A DNA stretch of 64,000 nt from the NCBI GenBank assembly GCA_910578215.1, contig CAJTPH010000017.1, positions 1 to 64,000 on the forward strand. The letters run 5' to 3'. Below the pieces are notes generated by a model. It saw nothing but the letters and a program-made list of their open reading frames with translations. It was not told the origin of the DNA and ran no database searches. Made by a program: the position numbers and the translations under genes. This document shows, in pieces, positions 15,804 to 22,881 of this stretch (position 1 is the first letter of the stretch; every line of letters begins with the position of its first letter). The DNA is from an uncultured Acetatifactor sp. (GTDB lineage Bacteria; Bacillota; Clostridia; Lachnospirales; Lachnospiraceae).

Positions 15804-18263
15804 TCAGAAGCCCCATTCTACCATATTTCTGTCAAAAAGATGATTATACTGGAGCATCCTGTATTCAGCAAGCTCGGTATTGTCCCCGGACCATTCATAA
15901 TGATTTCCGTCCCGGTCTTCATATCCGTAGATGGTCACAATGGGGTATTCCTTCATATACTGCCGTAAAAATGTAAAGAATGGCGAACCCTGAATTCCGG
16001 CGGTATCCAGCAGCAAAGCGCCCAGATAACTCATGCCGATATCAAGCCCCTCCTGTTCGGGAATATCATAATTTGCCCATATTAAAAACGGGGTTTTGTA
16101 CTTATTCAGCGTTTTGTCCCTGTCCTCAAGTCCCTGGGTCTGCCCATACACGTCCTCATAAAAGGAATTTTCCAGACAGGGCTGATGGTCTCCGAACATA
16201 CAGACAATAACAGGTTCTTCTTCCTTTTCAAAGTATGTGATCAGCTGTCTGAAGGCTTCGTCGGAATTCCGGATCAGGGATAAATAAATATCGGCCTCCG
16301 ATGAAGATACATTCAGCGCATCTATCGAAGGGGACACGTCAGATTGGCTATAGCCTCCGTGGTTTTGGACGGTCAGGTTGAATATGAACAGCTTTTCTCC
16401 CGGCTGTCTGTTCTCATACAGCTCCTCTACTTTTTTATAGGTTTCCAGATCCGTAACGCCATAATGGATTTTTTCGGGTTCGGTAAAATCCTCTATCCAC
16501 AGGCTGTTGTCAAAACCAAAATACTGATAAACTCTGTCCCTGTTCCAGTTGCCTGCACTTTCCGGATGAATGGAATACGCCGTATATCCCGCTTTTTTCA
16601 TGTCGGAGACCAGCGACGGCATCTCGGATACCAGACATTGCTGATAGGGATAGTAGGTAGGCGGCAGAAATCCCATGCTGCAGCCTGTAAGCACTTCAAA
16701 TTCTGAATTTGCCGTTCCGCCTCCAAGCACCGACGCATTGACATATCCCCGGACGGTGTTGTCCTTCAGGCTATGAAAGAATGCAAGATTATCTTCGCTC
16801 ATCTGCAGATTTCCCAGGATACTCAGATCGGAGAAGCTTTCGTTCAAAATCAGAATGACATGAGGCTTTGTACCTTCCTCGTACATGCCGCTGTCTTCCG
16901 CGGCCTCCTCCAGAAGCTGGGCGACCCTATTCAAGGAATAGCCCTGCGGTTTTTCTATCCTGGAATCCTGTATATCCATACAGCTTGCCACAAGATAACC
17001 GTTAAACTGGTAATTCATATTCTGGTCAAAGCCATGAGTATACATGAAACCCGCCTCTACAAGCATGTGCGTATACAAAAGCTTATGCCCGGCCAATACG
17101 GCCACCGCTGCGCCTGCAATCAGAGATGTCAGGCGTACTGCCGCGTTTACGGCTTTTTTCCGGATTTTCCAGCGAAAGCCTGTCTGGGCCCCGAAAGCCA
17201 GAAAGAATATCAAAATGCACCAGGCCATTGCCAGGTGGCTGTTTGGAGACAGATCATAATTGCCCATAACCTTTGCCGCCGTTCCTGCGGCAGTCAGGTC
17301 ATTCAGCCGCAGGGGCTCTCCGCGAAAGGAAAATACATAATAATTGGCGGAATAGAGCAATGTCAGCATCAGGCTGCCAAGGCAGGTGCTGACGCGGAAG
17401 GACTGGGTACAAAGGAGCAGTATCAATTCAAAAAGGTACATCAGCGCCATGTTCCAGTTCATGGAAAAGGGAAGCATAATATTGGTATTGATGGTGAGCA
17501 GCTCCAGCCTTCTGCCCAGTATCCAGGGAACGGCTGCTAACAGAACGGCTCCCAGAACCGTCCTGAATCTCCTGTCACGGGGGATGCCCAGGGCTATTCC
17601 CAGGGCGGTAATTCCGAAGATACCCAATGCACGAAACAGTTTCTTTCTTGACAGAGTATCCCTGTAAGAATACATGGTTACAAGCTGAGTGTCCTTTAGC
17701 TTTTCGCCTTGCGTCAGGGCAATATTTTCCGGCATGTAAAAATCAGTGCCGGTTGCCGTCAGGACGGGAATTCTTCCGTTCCCGTCCGCCTCCAGATGCA
17801 CGGACAGATAGCAGTTCTGTCCGGAACGGTTAAGGGGCGGATCTATGGCTATATTGGTAAAGGCGTTAAGGTTCACGTCTTCATAGGGAAGGAGGGTTTC
17901 AAAAAGTACCCTGTCCCCGGAGTCGGATATTGTTATGACCGCATTCCCGCCGTACAGCTCCTCCGGGCTGGATATTACAATTCCGATGCTCTCCAGATTG
18001 CCGCCCTCCGGCCTGAATTTCTGGCGGCATGAAAAGCTGTCTCCCTGGTGCTCCATATCCCAGGAAACCTCCCCTGTCAGGAAATTTAATATATCCTCCT
18101 TCAGCCAGCCCACCGGCCATACAAACAGCGCCATTTCCAGCAGAAAAACCAGCAAAGCTGCCAGGCACCAATATCTGCGGCTGTAAATCCTCTGCTTCAG
18201 CCGGCGGCATACACAAGAAAGAAAGCTGCCGGCCTTAAAGCCTTCTGAATTAAATTTAATCAT
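15804..18263 (-). CDS. LTA-synthase-family (sulfatase-fold) membrane phosphoglycerol transferase
   Basis: This 819-residue protein has an N-terminal helix (residues 33-50), a 150-residue extracytoplasmic region, a block of helices (about 208-400) and a C-terminal sulfatase-fold domain. The domain begins HVILILNESFSDLSI near 468. GGGTANSEFEVLTG (about 514-527) supplies the nucleophilic Thr, and NHGGYSQ and MFGDHQPC supply metal and substrate ligands. LtaS-type enzymes add glycerol phosphate to surface glycans or lipids outside the membrane. The soluble insert between helix 1 and the other helices is unusual for LtaS, so the substrate may be a different polymer. RBS AGGAGAG precedes the ATG. 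Confidence 0.87.
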   Translation of the reverse strand: MIKFNSEGFKAGSFLSCVCRRLKQRIYSRRYWCLAALLVFLLEMALFVWPVGWLKEDILNFLTGEVSWDMEHQGDSFSCRQKFRPEGGNLESIGIVISSPEELYGGNAVITISDSGDRVLFETLLPYEDVNLNAFTNIAIDPPLNRSGQNCYLSVHLEADGNGRIPVLTATGTDFYMPENIALTQGEKLKDTQLVTMYSYRDTLSRKKLFRALGIFGITALGIALGIPRDRRFRTVLGAVLLAAVPWILGRRLELLTINTNIMLPFSMNWNMALMYLFELILLLCTQSFRVSTCLGSLMLTLLYSANYYVFSFRGEPLRLNDLTAAGTAAKVMGNYDLSPNSHLAMAWCILIFFLAFGAQTGFRWKIRKKAVNAAVRLTSLIAGAAVAVLAGHKLLYTHMLVEAGFMYTHGFDQNMNYQFNGYLVASCMDIQDSRIEKPQGYSLNRVAQLLEEAAEDSGMYEEGTKPHVILILNESFSDLSILGNLQMSEDNLAFFHSLKDNTVRGYVNASVLGGGTANSEFEVLTGCSMGFLPPTYYPYQQCLVSEMPSLVSDMKKAGYTAYSIHPESAGNWNRDRVYQYFGFDNSLWIEDFTEPEKIHYGVTDLETYKKVEELYENRQPGEKLFIFNLTVQNHGGYSQSDVSPSIDALNVSSSEADIYLSLIRNSDEAFRQLITYFEKEEEPVIVCMFGDHQPCLENSFYEDVYGQTQGLEDRDKTLNKYKTPFLIWANYDIPEQEGLDIGMSYLGALLLDTAGIQGSPFFTFLRQYMKEYPIVTIYGYEDRDGNHYEWSGDNTELAEYRMLQYNHLFDRNMVEWGF

Positions 18264-18300
18264 ATAAAGCTCTCCTGTTTTCGGTAAAATTACCTGAAAA

Positions 18301-18329
18301 ATTATATCACACGTCTGACTGAATCACAA
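18301..18329 (-). promoter_or_regulatory. Promoter of the LTA-synthase-like gene
   Basis: On the minus strand, TTGTGA (18324-18329) and TATAAT (18301-18306) have a 17-bp spacer and a TGA just before the -10. Transcription starts near 18294 and reads into the gene starting at 18263. Confidence 0.7.
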
Positions 18330-18375
18330 TAAAATACGGCTTATTTTTGACGGAAAGGAATATATCCATATTGCG

Positions 18376-18389
18376 TTTTTTTTTTTTTT
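18376..18389. repeat. 14-T homopolymer tract
   Basis: A run of 14 T lies 19 bp upstream of the -35 of the secreted-protein promoter. It is followed by GG and six more T. Such tracts slip in replication and can tune an upstream promoter element. It also lies upstream of the divergent minus-strand promoter. Confidence 0.9.
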
Positions 18390-18408
18390 GGTTTTTTGTA
18401 AAAAGTTC

Positions 18409-18437
18409 TTGCAAAATTTACCAGCTGGTGGTAATAT
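18409..18437 (+). promoter_or_regulatory. Promoter of the secreted repeat protein gene
   Basis: TTGCAA (18409-18414) and TAATAT (18432-18437) are separated by 17 bp. Transcription would start near 18444, about 78 bases before the ATG. Confidence 0.6.
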
Positions 18438-18521
18438 GACAGCATGTGGAGCGTATCTAGCAGGGGACGCGCCATTACTCTAACAGGTTACAGTTTTATG
18501 AAAAAAGGAGAGAGGACAAAG

Positions 18522-19940
18522 ATGAAAAAGAAAATGTTGACGATTTCGCTTGCGGCAGCAATGCTGGTTGGCAGTGTCATCAGCGTGTCTGCCGCAGGAG
18601 TGAAGGATGTGCTGAACACAGACTATTATGCGGGCAAGTACAGCGACCTTAAGGCTGCTTACGGCAGCGATAAGGACGCGTATGTGGCACACTTTCTGGC
18701 AAGCGGCGCCAAGGAAGGACGGGTTATGAATCCCATTCTTGACGTTGCGGCATACCGCAAGGCATATGCGGATCTGAACGCCGCTTTCGGCGACGACTGG
18801 GATGCCTATGTAAATCATTATCTTACGGCGGGCATTAAGGAGAGGAGAACGACCGGAGTCATGTTTGACCTGGTTGATTACGCGGATAAGAATCCTGATC
18901 TGAAGGCGGCATACGGGGACGACTATGCGGCTCTTGCTTACCAATATGTGACTTCCGGCATGAAGGAGGGCAGACCCGGCGGCGTTATTGCGGAGGAGGC
19001 CGAGGAGGAAGAAGACAACAGCTCCAATGATTTCGGTAACTCCGACAGCACAGCACCGACTCCGACTGAGAAGCCGGAAAAGCCTGCGCCCGTCCCGGAG
19101 GAGCATAAGCATACCAACGATACGGAGAAGGCTGATCTGATTGGGATTGTGCAGCCCCTTAACTGCACTACGGATGGCTATAAGCAGTACAGATGTAATG
19201 AAAAGCTTCTGGTAAACGGTCAGGAGGTACAGTGCAGCTATACCTGGAGAGAGACCATCAAGGCAAAGCATTCCATGATTGAGGGCGATGAGAATGTGTA
19301 TCTGATCCATCCTACCTGTACGGAAACGGGCGTGGTAAAATATACATGCGCAGTCTGCGGCGACTCCATAACGGAGACCGTAAAGGCTCTTGGACATGAT
19401 TTTAAGACCGACAAGGTAACAAAAACACCTTCTACCGGCTGCAGAGAGGAAGACCGCGGCAAGATTGTAACCACAACCAAGTGTTCGAGATGCGGAGCTG
19501 CAGGCGAGACAAAGACAGAGCTGGCTGATCCCCTGCCTCACAAGTTCTCGGGTGCTTCTCATGTCAGCGTAAAGCCTACCTGCACTACATGGGGAGAAAA
19601 TTACGGGTACTGCGATTTCTGCGCGGAAAAGGTAACCGTTAAGGTTCCTCCTGTAGGTCATAACGATAAGGACGAGGTAGTTACCGTTTACGCGGACACT
19701 TATCTTCAGGGTGACGCGGCGTGCAGCCATTACGCATATGATATTAAGTATTGCAAAACCTGCAACATAATCACATGGGTGGACGAAAATGCAGAGTACG
19801 CAGCAGATGCTGTGGAAGCGTGTGCCGACGGGGATAAGGATGGTGCCTGTGACGCGTGCGGACTTCCCATGAAGAGACAGGTAACGGCTCAGGTGAAGAT
19901 ATATAAAGAAAACGAATCCTTTATTGGAGAAGTACAATAA
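18522..19940 (+). CDS. Secreted protein with three N-terminal repeats and cysteine-rich modules
   Basis: This 472-residue protein starts with a signal peptide (MKKKMLTISLAAAMLVGSVI, cleavage probably after VSAA). Three repeats of about 45 residues follow, with the pattern DLKAAYG.D..AYV.HFL.SG.KEGR. An acidic and proline-rich linker joins them to several modules of the form C.T.G...Y.C..C......E..K..GH, with regularly spaced Cys pairs. Similar modules occur in clostridial surface proteins, and pairing of the Cys or metal binding is possible. There is no LPXTG or membrane anchor, and it ends in EVQ. RBS AGGAGAGAGG precedes ATG 18522. Function unknown; adhesion or wall association is a guess. 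Confidence 0.8.
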   Translation: MKKKMLTISLAAAMLVGSVISVSAAGVKDVLNTDYYAGKYSDLKAAYGSDKDAYVAHFLASGAKEGRVMNPILDVAAYRKAYADLNAAFGDDWDAYVNHYLTAGIKERRTTGVMFDLVDYADKNPDLKAAYGDDYAALAYQYVTSGMKEGRPGGVIAEEAEEEEDNSSNDFGNSDSTAPTPTEKPEKPAPVPEEHKHTNDTEKADLIGIVQPLNCTTDGYKQYRCNEKLLVNGQEVQCSYTWRETIKAKHSMIEGDENVYLIHPTCTETGVVKYTCAVCGDSITETVKALGHDFKTDKVTKTPSTGCREEDRGKIVTTTKCSRCGAAGETKTELADPLPHKFSGASHVSVKPTCTTWGENYGYCDFCAEKVTVKVPPVGHNDKDEVVTVYADTYLQGDAACSHYAYDIKYCKTCNIITWVDENAEYAADAVEACADGDKDGACDACGLPMKRQVTAQVKIYKENESFIGEVQ

Positions 19941-19981
19941 GCCTGATTTATTTTTCAAACCCTGCTAAAGTTTGATGAGAG

Positions 19982-20024
19982 ATGTCCCGCTGTGAAATTT
20001 TCGGTTTTGCAGCGGGACATTTAG
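19982..20024 (+). terminator. Terminator after the secreted repeat protein gene
   Basis: A perfect 11-bp stem (19982-19992 with 20010-20020) has a 17-base loop; the T-run after it is short. Confidence 0.65.
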
Positions 20025-20028
20025 CTAT

Positions 20029-20056
20029 TTGCCGGCGCGGCGGGGAAACATATAAA
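20029..20056 (+). promoter_or_regulatory. Promoter of the small ribbon-helix-helix gene
   Basis: TTGCCG (20029-20034) and TATAAA (20051-20056) have a 16-bp spacer. Transcription starts just before the ribosome site of the gene at 20084. Confidence 0.5.
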
Positions 20057-20083
20057 GGATAAAACTGAAGGGGAGGGCTGGAA

Positions 20084-20266
20084 ATGCGATCCGACAAGGG
20101 GTTTGACCAAATTGCGTACCAAAACGCCTATATCAAGGAAAAATATGATCGTATCAGTTTAACGGTACCCAAGGGCAGAAAGGCCGAAATAAAGAAAAAG
20201 GCTTCCTCTATGGGAAAAAGCGTCAATGAATATATTAACAGCCTGGTGGATCGTGATTTGTGTTAG
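20084..20266 (+). CDS. Small Arc/CopG-like ribbon-helix-helix protein
   Basis: A 60-residue protein with the ribbon ISLTVPKGRKAEIKKKA followed by two helices, ASSMGKSVNEYINSLVDRDL. This is the Arc/MetJ ribbon-helix-helix fold, which binds DNA as a dimer. The start has GGGGAGG 7 bases upstream and the gene has its own promoter. No toxin gene is adjacent, so an antitoxin role is not supported. It lies just upstream of the rtcB-prfH unit and could regulate it or itself. Confidence 0.7.
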   Translation: MRSDKGFDQIAYQNAYIKEKYDRISLTVPKGRKAEIKKKASSMGKSVNEYINSLVDRDLC

Positions 20267-20285
20267 AAGGAGCAGGCGCGCGTGT

Positions 20286-20320
20286 GGGGCGGCGGACGTA
20301 TTTGTCAGCCGTCCTTTTTT
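20286..20320 (+). terminator. Probable terminator after the ribbon-helix-helix gene
   Basis: An imperfect stem (GGC-GAC at 20291-20297 with GTC-GCC at 20304-20310, one internal mismatch) is followed by GTCC and six T. The stem is short, so the call is tentative. Confidence 0.4.
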
Positions 20321-20378
20321 GGGTGCTGCCGCACAGTGAATATTTGCAGTGCCGATGCTCATGAATAGTTACAGGCGC

Positions 20379-20407
20379 TTGCCAAATATAATTTTCTGTG
20401 CTAATAT
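20379..20407 (+). promoter_or_regulatory. Promoter of the leader ORF-rtcB-prfH unit
   Basis: TTGCCA (20379-20384) and TAATAT (20402-20407) are separated by 17 bp. Transcription would start near 20414, giving a leader that contains the short ORF at 20452 and the hairpin at 20584 before rtcB. Confidence 0.65.
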
Positions 20408-20451
20408 CTCCTTGTAGGAGAAAACAACGATTTTTGAAAGGAGGGCTTGCC

Positions 20452-20529
20452 ATGGGACAGAATAGAGAGCTTCAGAGAGGAATAGGGAAACTGACAATCA
20501 GGGGTACGGCGGTTCTCGGGAATGTTTGA
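20452..20529 (+). CDS. 25-residue leader peptide ORF upstream of rtcB
   Basis: The peptide runs MGQNRELQRGIGKLTIRGTA then VLGNV and a TGA stop. Its ATG has a near-perfect AAAGGAGGG ribosome site, better than that of rtcB. It lies directly after a promoter and before a T-rich hairpin at 20584-20603, the layout of a translated leader with an attenuator. I recognise no protein family. The stop is about 100 bp before rtcB. Whether the peptide is made is unproven. Confidence 0.5.
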   Translation: MGQNRELQRGIGKLTIRGTAVLGNV

Positions 20530-20583
20530 TTAAATGCGTTCTGCTGCTTTGCGGGCAGAAAGGGAAAGAGAATCTGCAGGCGG

Positions 20584-20603
20584 CGCCTTGGGGCGTTTTT
20601 TTT
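20584..20603 (+). terminator. Attenuator-like terminator before rtcB
   Basis: A compact CGCC/GGCG stem (20584-20587 with 20592-20595, G.T pairs possible outside) is followed at once by eight T. Two mutually exclusive upstream hairpins can be drawn (20539-20544 with 20555-20560, or 20555-20559 with 20573-20577). The terminator lies between the leader ORF and rtcB, so it would limit rtcB transcription unless read through. Confidence 0.5.
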
Positions 20604-20631
20604 GTACCCGTTTTCAGGGAGAAAATATTTT

Positions 20632-21741
20632 ATGAAAACAGTAAAGGGCATATATGCCGAGGCAAAAATATTTACGGACGATGTGGAAGCCCATGCAGAG
20701 GCGCAGGTTAAAATGATATGTGACAATGAGGTGGCGGAGGGGAGCAAAATCTGCATGATGCCGGACATTCACCCAGGCAAGATTGCGCCCATAGGGCTGT
20801 CCATGACGGTGGGGGATAAGGTGATTCCGCAGCTTCTGGGCGTGGATATAGGCTGCGGGATGACCTGCGTGAAGCTGAACAGGACGAACACGGAATTTCA
20901 GAGGCTGGATAAGGTCATTCGGGAGAACGTGCCGTCAGGCTTTGCCATACGAGACGCAGCACATCACATGGCGGGGGAATTTTCGTATGAGGAGCTGCGC
21001 TGCGCCCGCCATATCAACGTGCAGAAGGCGGAAAGAAGCCTGGGAACGCTGGGAGGCGGCAATCATTTCATTGAGGTTGACAAGGGGGCGGACGGAAGCA
21101 TGTACCTTGTCGTGCATACGGGAAGCAGACATTTGGGAGAGGAGGTGGCGGAGTATTACACGAGCCTGGCTTCCCGGCGACTGAAGGAGCAGGGCAGGGA
21201 GGTCCCGTATTATCTGAGCTGCCTGGAGGGAGATGACAGGGAGGCATATCTGGAGGATGTTCGGATCATTCAGGGCTATGCGGAACTGAACAGACAGATT
21301 ATCGTCAGGGAAATCCTGAGAGGGATGAAGTGGAAGGCGGCGGATCAGTTTTCCGTGCCTCATAATTATCTGGATGACTGGGGAATACTCCGAAAGGGCT
21401 CGATTTCCGCCCGCGCCGGGGAAAACGTGGTTATTCCCATCAACATGAGGGACGGTATCCTTTTGGGCGTAGGAAGGGGCAGCGCAGAGTGGAACTGCTC
21501 GGCGCCCCATGGCGCCGGCAGGAGACTGAAGCGCGAAGATGTAAAGAGCCGGTTTACCGTTTCGGAATTCAAAAAAGAGATGAAGGGCATATACAGCAGC
21601 TGCATAGGTGCGGACACCCTGGACGAGGCTCCCTTCGCCTACCGCTCCATGGAGGAGATTGCGGAGCAGATCAAGGATACCGTCGAGGTAACGGATATAT
21701 TAAAGCCTGTGTATAATTATAAGGCGGGAAGCAAAAAATAG
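20632..21741 (+). CDS. rtcB: RtcB-family RNA ligase (RtcB2-type, paired with PrfH)
   Basis: This 369-residue enzyme has the RtcB signatures in order: MMPDIHPGKIAPIG, GVDIGCGMTC (Asp and Cys metal ligands), LGGGNHFIEV (Asn and His), HTGSRHLGEE, and NCSAPHGAGRR with the His that takes GMP. RtcB joins RNA ends carrying 2',3'-cyclic phosphate and 5'-OH using GTP and manganese. ATG 20632 is preceded by AGGGAGA; the frame opens 10 codons earlier without a site. prfH follows 88 bp downstream. This pairing identifies the RtcB2 subtype reported to reseal 16S rRNA cut at the decoding centre. All core motifs are intact. Confidence 0.92.
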   Translation: MKTVKGIYAEAKIFTDDVEAHAEAQVKMICDNEVAEGSKICMMPDIHPGKIAPIGLSMTVGDKVIPQLLGVDIGCGMTCVKLNRTNTEFQRLDKVIRENVPSGFAIRDAAHHMAGEFSYEELRCARHINVQKAERSLGTLGGGNHFIEVDKGADGSMYLVVHTGSRHLGEEVAEYYTSLASRRLKEQGREVPYYLSCLEGDDREAYLEDVRIIQGYAELNRQIIVREILRGMKWKAADQFSVPHNYLDDWGILRKGSISARAGENVVIPINMRDGILLGVGRGSAEWNCSAPHGAGRRLKREDVKSRFTVSEFKKEMKGIYSSCIGADTLDEAPFAYRSMEEIAEQIKDTVEVTDILKPVYNYKAGSKK

Positions 21742-21760
21742 CGCGGGCGGGAGTCCGTGA

Positions 21761-21793
21761 CGGGACGGCATGGGAACGCCTGATGCCGTCCCG
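21761..21793 (+). other. Intercistronic hairpin between rtcB and prfH
   Basis: A perfect 11-bp GC-rich inverted repeat (21761-21771 with 21783-21793) has an 11-base loop. No T-run follows, so it is more likely an mRNA processing or stability element than a terminator. It may set the ratio of ligase to release factor. Confidence 0.6.
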
Positions 21794-21829
21794 CAGCTGC
21801 TTTATATAACAGTAATCGGGAGGACGGAT

Positions 21830-22426
21830 ATGATCGTTCAAATAAGCGCGGGGCAGGGACCGGCGGAGTGCCAGCTTGCGGCTGCAAAGCTCTTTGAGGC
21901 GCTGAAAAAGGAATACGGCGACCTGGAAATCATTTCAAGCACGAAGGGCAGTGAGAGAGGATGCCTGGATTCCGTTCGTTTTCGGACGGAGCATGACCTG
22001 AGCGGCCTGGAAGGGACGGTACTGTGGATCTGTAAAAGCCCGTTTCGCAGGAACCATAAAAGAAAAAACTGGTATGTGGATGTGAGTATAATTCCCGACC
22101 GGACAGAGATTGCCTCGGACCGGGAATACCGCATTGAAAAGTTTCACTGCGGGGGAAAGGGCGGCCAGAATGTGAACAAGGTAGAGACGGGGGTAAGGGT
22201 TATCCATATCCCTACAGGGCTGACGGCTCAGTCCACCGAGGAGCGGAGCCAGCTCCGGAATAAGCAGAGAGCGATGGAAAAATTACAGGAAAGGCTTGCC
22301 GGGCTGCGGCGGCAGCAGGAGGCGGAGCAGACAAACGCCGCGTGGCGGGAGCACAGCCGTATTGTCAGGGGAAATCCGGTGCGGGTCTACGAGGGAGAGG
22401 GGTTTATTGCTTTAAATACGAGATGA
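21830..22426 (+). CDS. prfH: Peptide chain release factor H (PrfH)
   Basis: A 198-residue class-I release factor homologue without the long N-terminal domain. The start MIVQISAGQGPAECQLA and the segment WICKSPFRRNHKRKNWYV are typical of PrfH. The catalytic loop is CGGKGGQNVNKVETGVRV, with the GGQ that triggers peptidyl-tRNA hydrolysis. PrfH lacks a normal stop-codon recognition motif and is thought to release peptides from ribosomes with damaged decoding centres so that RtcB can repair them. ATG 21830 has GGGAGGA 5 bases upstream and is preferred to the ATG at 21770, which lies in the hairpin. Confidence 0.92.
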   Translation: MIVQISAGQGPAECQLAAAKLFEALKKEYGDLEIISSTKGSERGCLDSVRFRTEHDLSGLEGTVLWICKSPFRRNHKRKNWYVDVSIIPDRTEIASDREYRIEKFHCGGKGGQNVNKVETGVRVIHIPTGLTAQSTEERSQLRNKQRAMEKLQERLAGLRRQQEAEQTNAAWREHSRIVRGNPVRVYEGEGFIALNTR

Positions 22427-22547
22427 TATGGTCGCTGACCGTGTCATAGAGTTCTCCTTCGGAAATATCAATGCAGCTTTGCGGGCAGGCATCAGGCAGG
22501 CGGGAACTGGGAAAAATGTACGGACGCTGCCGGAGTACGGCCGGGTT
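22404..22547 (-). pseudogene. Possible remnant of a protein gene, unidentified
   Basis: A start-less 47-codon frame on the minus strand reads QRPYIFPSSRLPDACPQSCI, then DISEGELYDTVSDHIISYLK, and stops inside the 3' end of prfH. The sequence looks protein-like. The C..CI.I.E..LY..V...I spacing is loosely like the zinc-ribbon tail of large serine recombinases, but it is too short to assign. It may be a decayed neighbour or chance. Confidence 0.25.
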
Positions 22548-22598
22548 TCAAATCCGCAGGACGTTTCAAGCCCTGCATATATTAGAGAAGTATAAAGT

Positions 22599-22641
22599 AA
22601 AGGGAGGTATTTCCGCTAAAATGGGGATACTTCCCTTTTAG
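22599..22641 (+). terminator. Probable terminator downstream of prfH
   Basis: A 12-13-bp stem with G.T wobbles (22599-22610 with 22626-22638) has a 15-base loop and ends in TTTTA. The gap 22427-22881 also holds an 18-codon frame at 22662 with an AAAGGA site, which I do not call, and the uvrB promoter region. Confidence 0.6.
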
Positions 22642-22742
22642 TGTGGAAAGGATCATTTTGGATGATGGGTAAGCCGTTGACCAAAATAAAATTTTCATTA
22701 AAGTATCCACCAATATAGGAGAATTACAAGAACAAATTTTCG

Positions 22743-22754
22743 GAACTAGTGTTC
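22743..22754. promoter_or_regulatory. LexA/DinR-like SOS box upstream of uvrB
   Basis: The palindrome GAAC-TAGT-GTTC matches the Firmicute SOS operator core (GAAC, four bases, GTTC). A half-conserved GAAC-AAAT-TTTC lies just before it at 22730-22741. It sits 20 bp upstream of the uvrB -35. uvrB is a classic SOS gene, which supports the call. Confidence 0.6.
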
Positions 22755-22774
22755 TGAAAATTGCTGTTTACATC

Positions 22775-22803
22775 TATACAAATAAAATGTCGTATGGTAT
22801 AAT
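22775..22803 (+). promoter_or_regulatory. uvrB promoter
   Basis: TATACA (22775-22780), a 17-bp spacer and TATAAT (22798-22803) preceded by TGG. A second extended -10, TGC-TATAAT at 22843-22851, lies closer to the gene but lacks a -35. Confidence 0.6.
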
Positions 22804-22881
22804 CAGAATTACTTTTGTGCTGTCTGGCTTATTTAGGTTTACTGCTATAATATATGAAGAATCCAATACGGAGGTTTTCCC

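Noticed and set aside
18480..19958. A 492-codon frame antisense to the secreted repeat protein
   Set aside because: Arises from the repeat and codon bias of the plus-strand gene, which has signal peptide, promoter and ribosome site.
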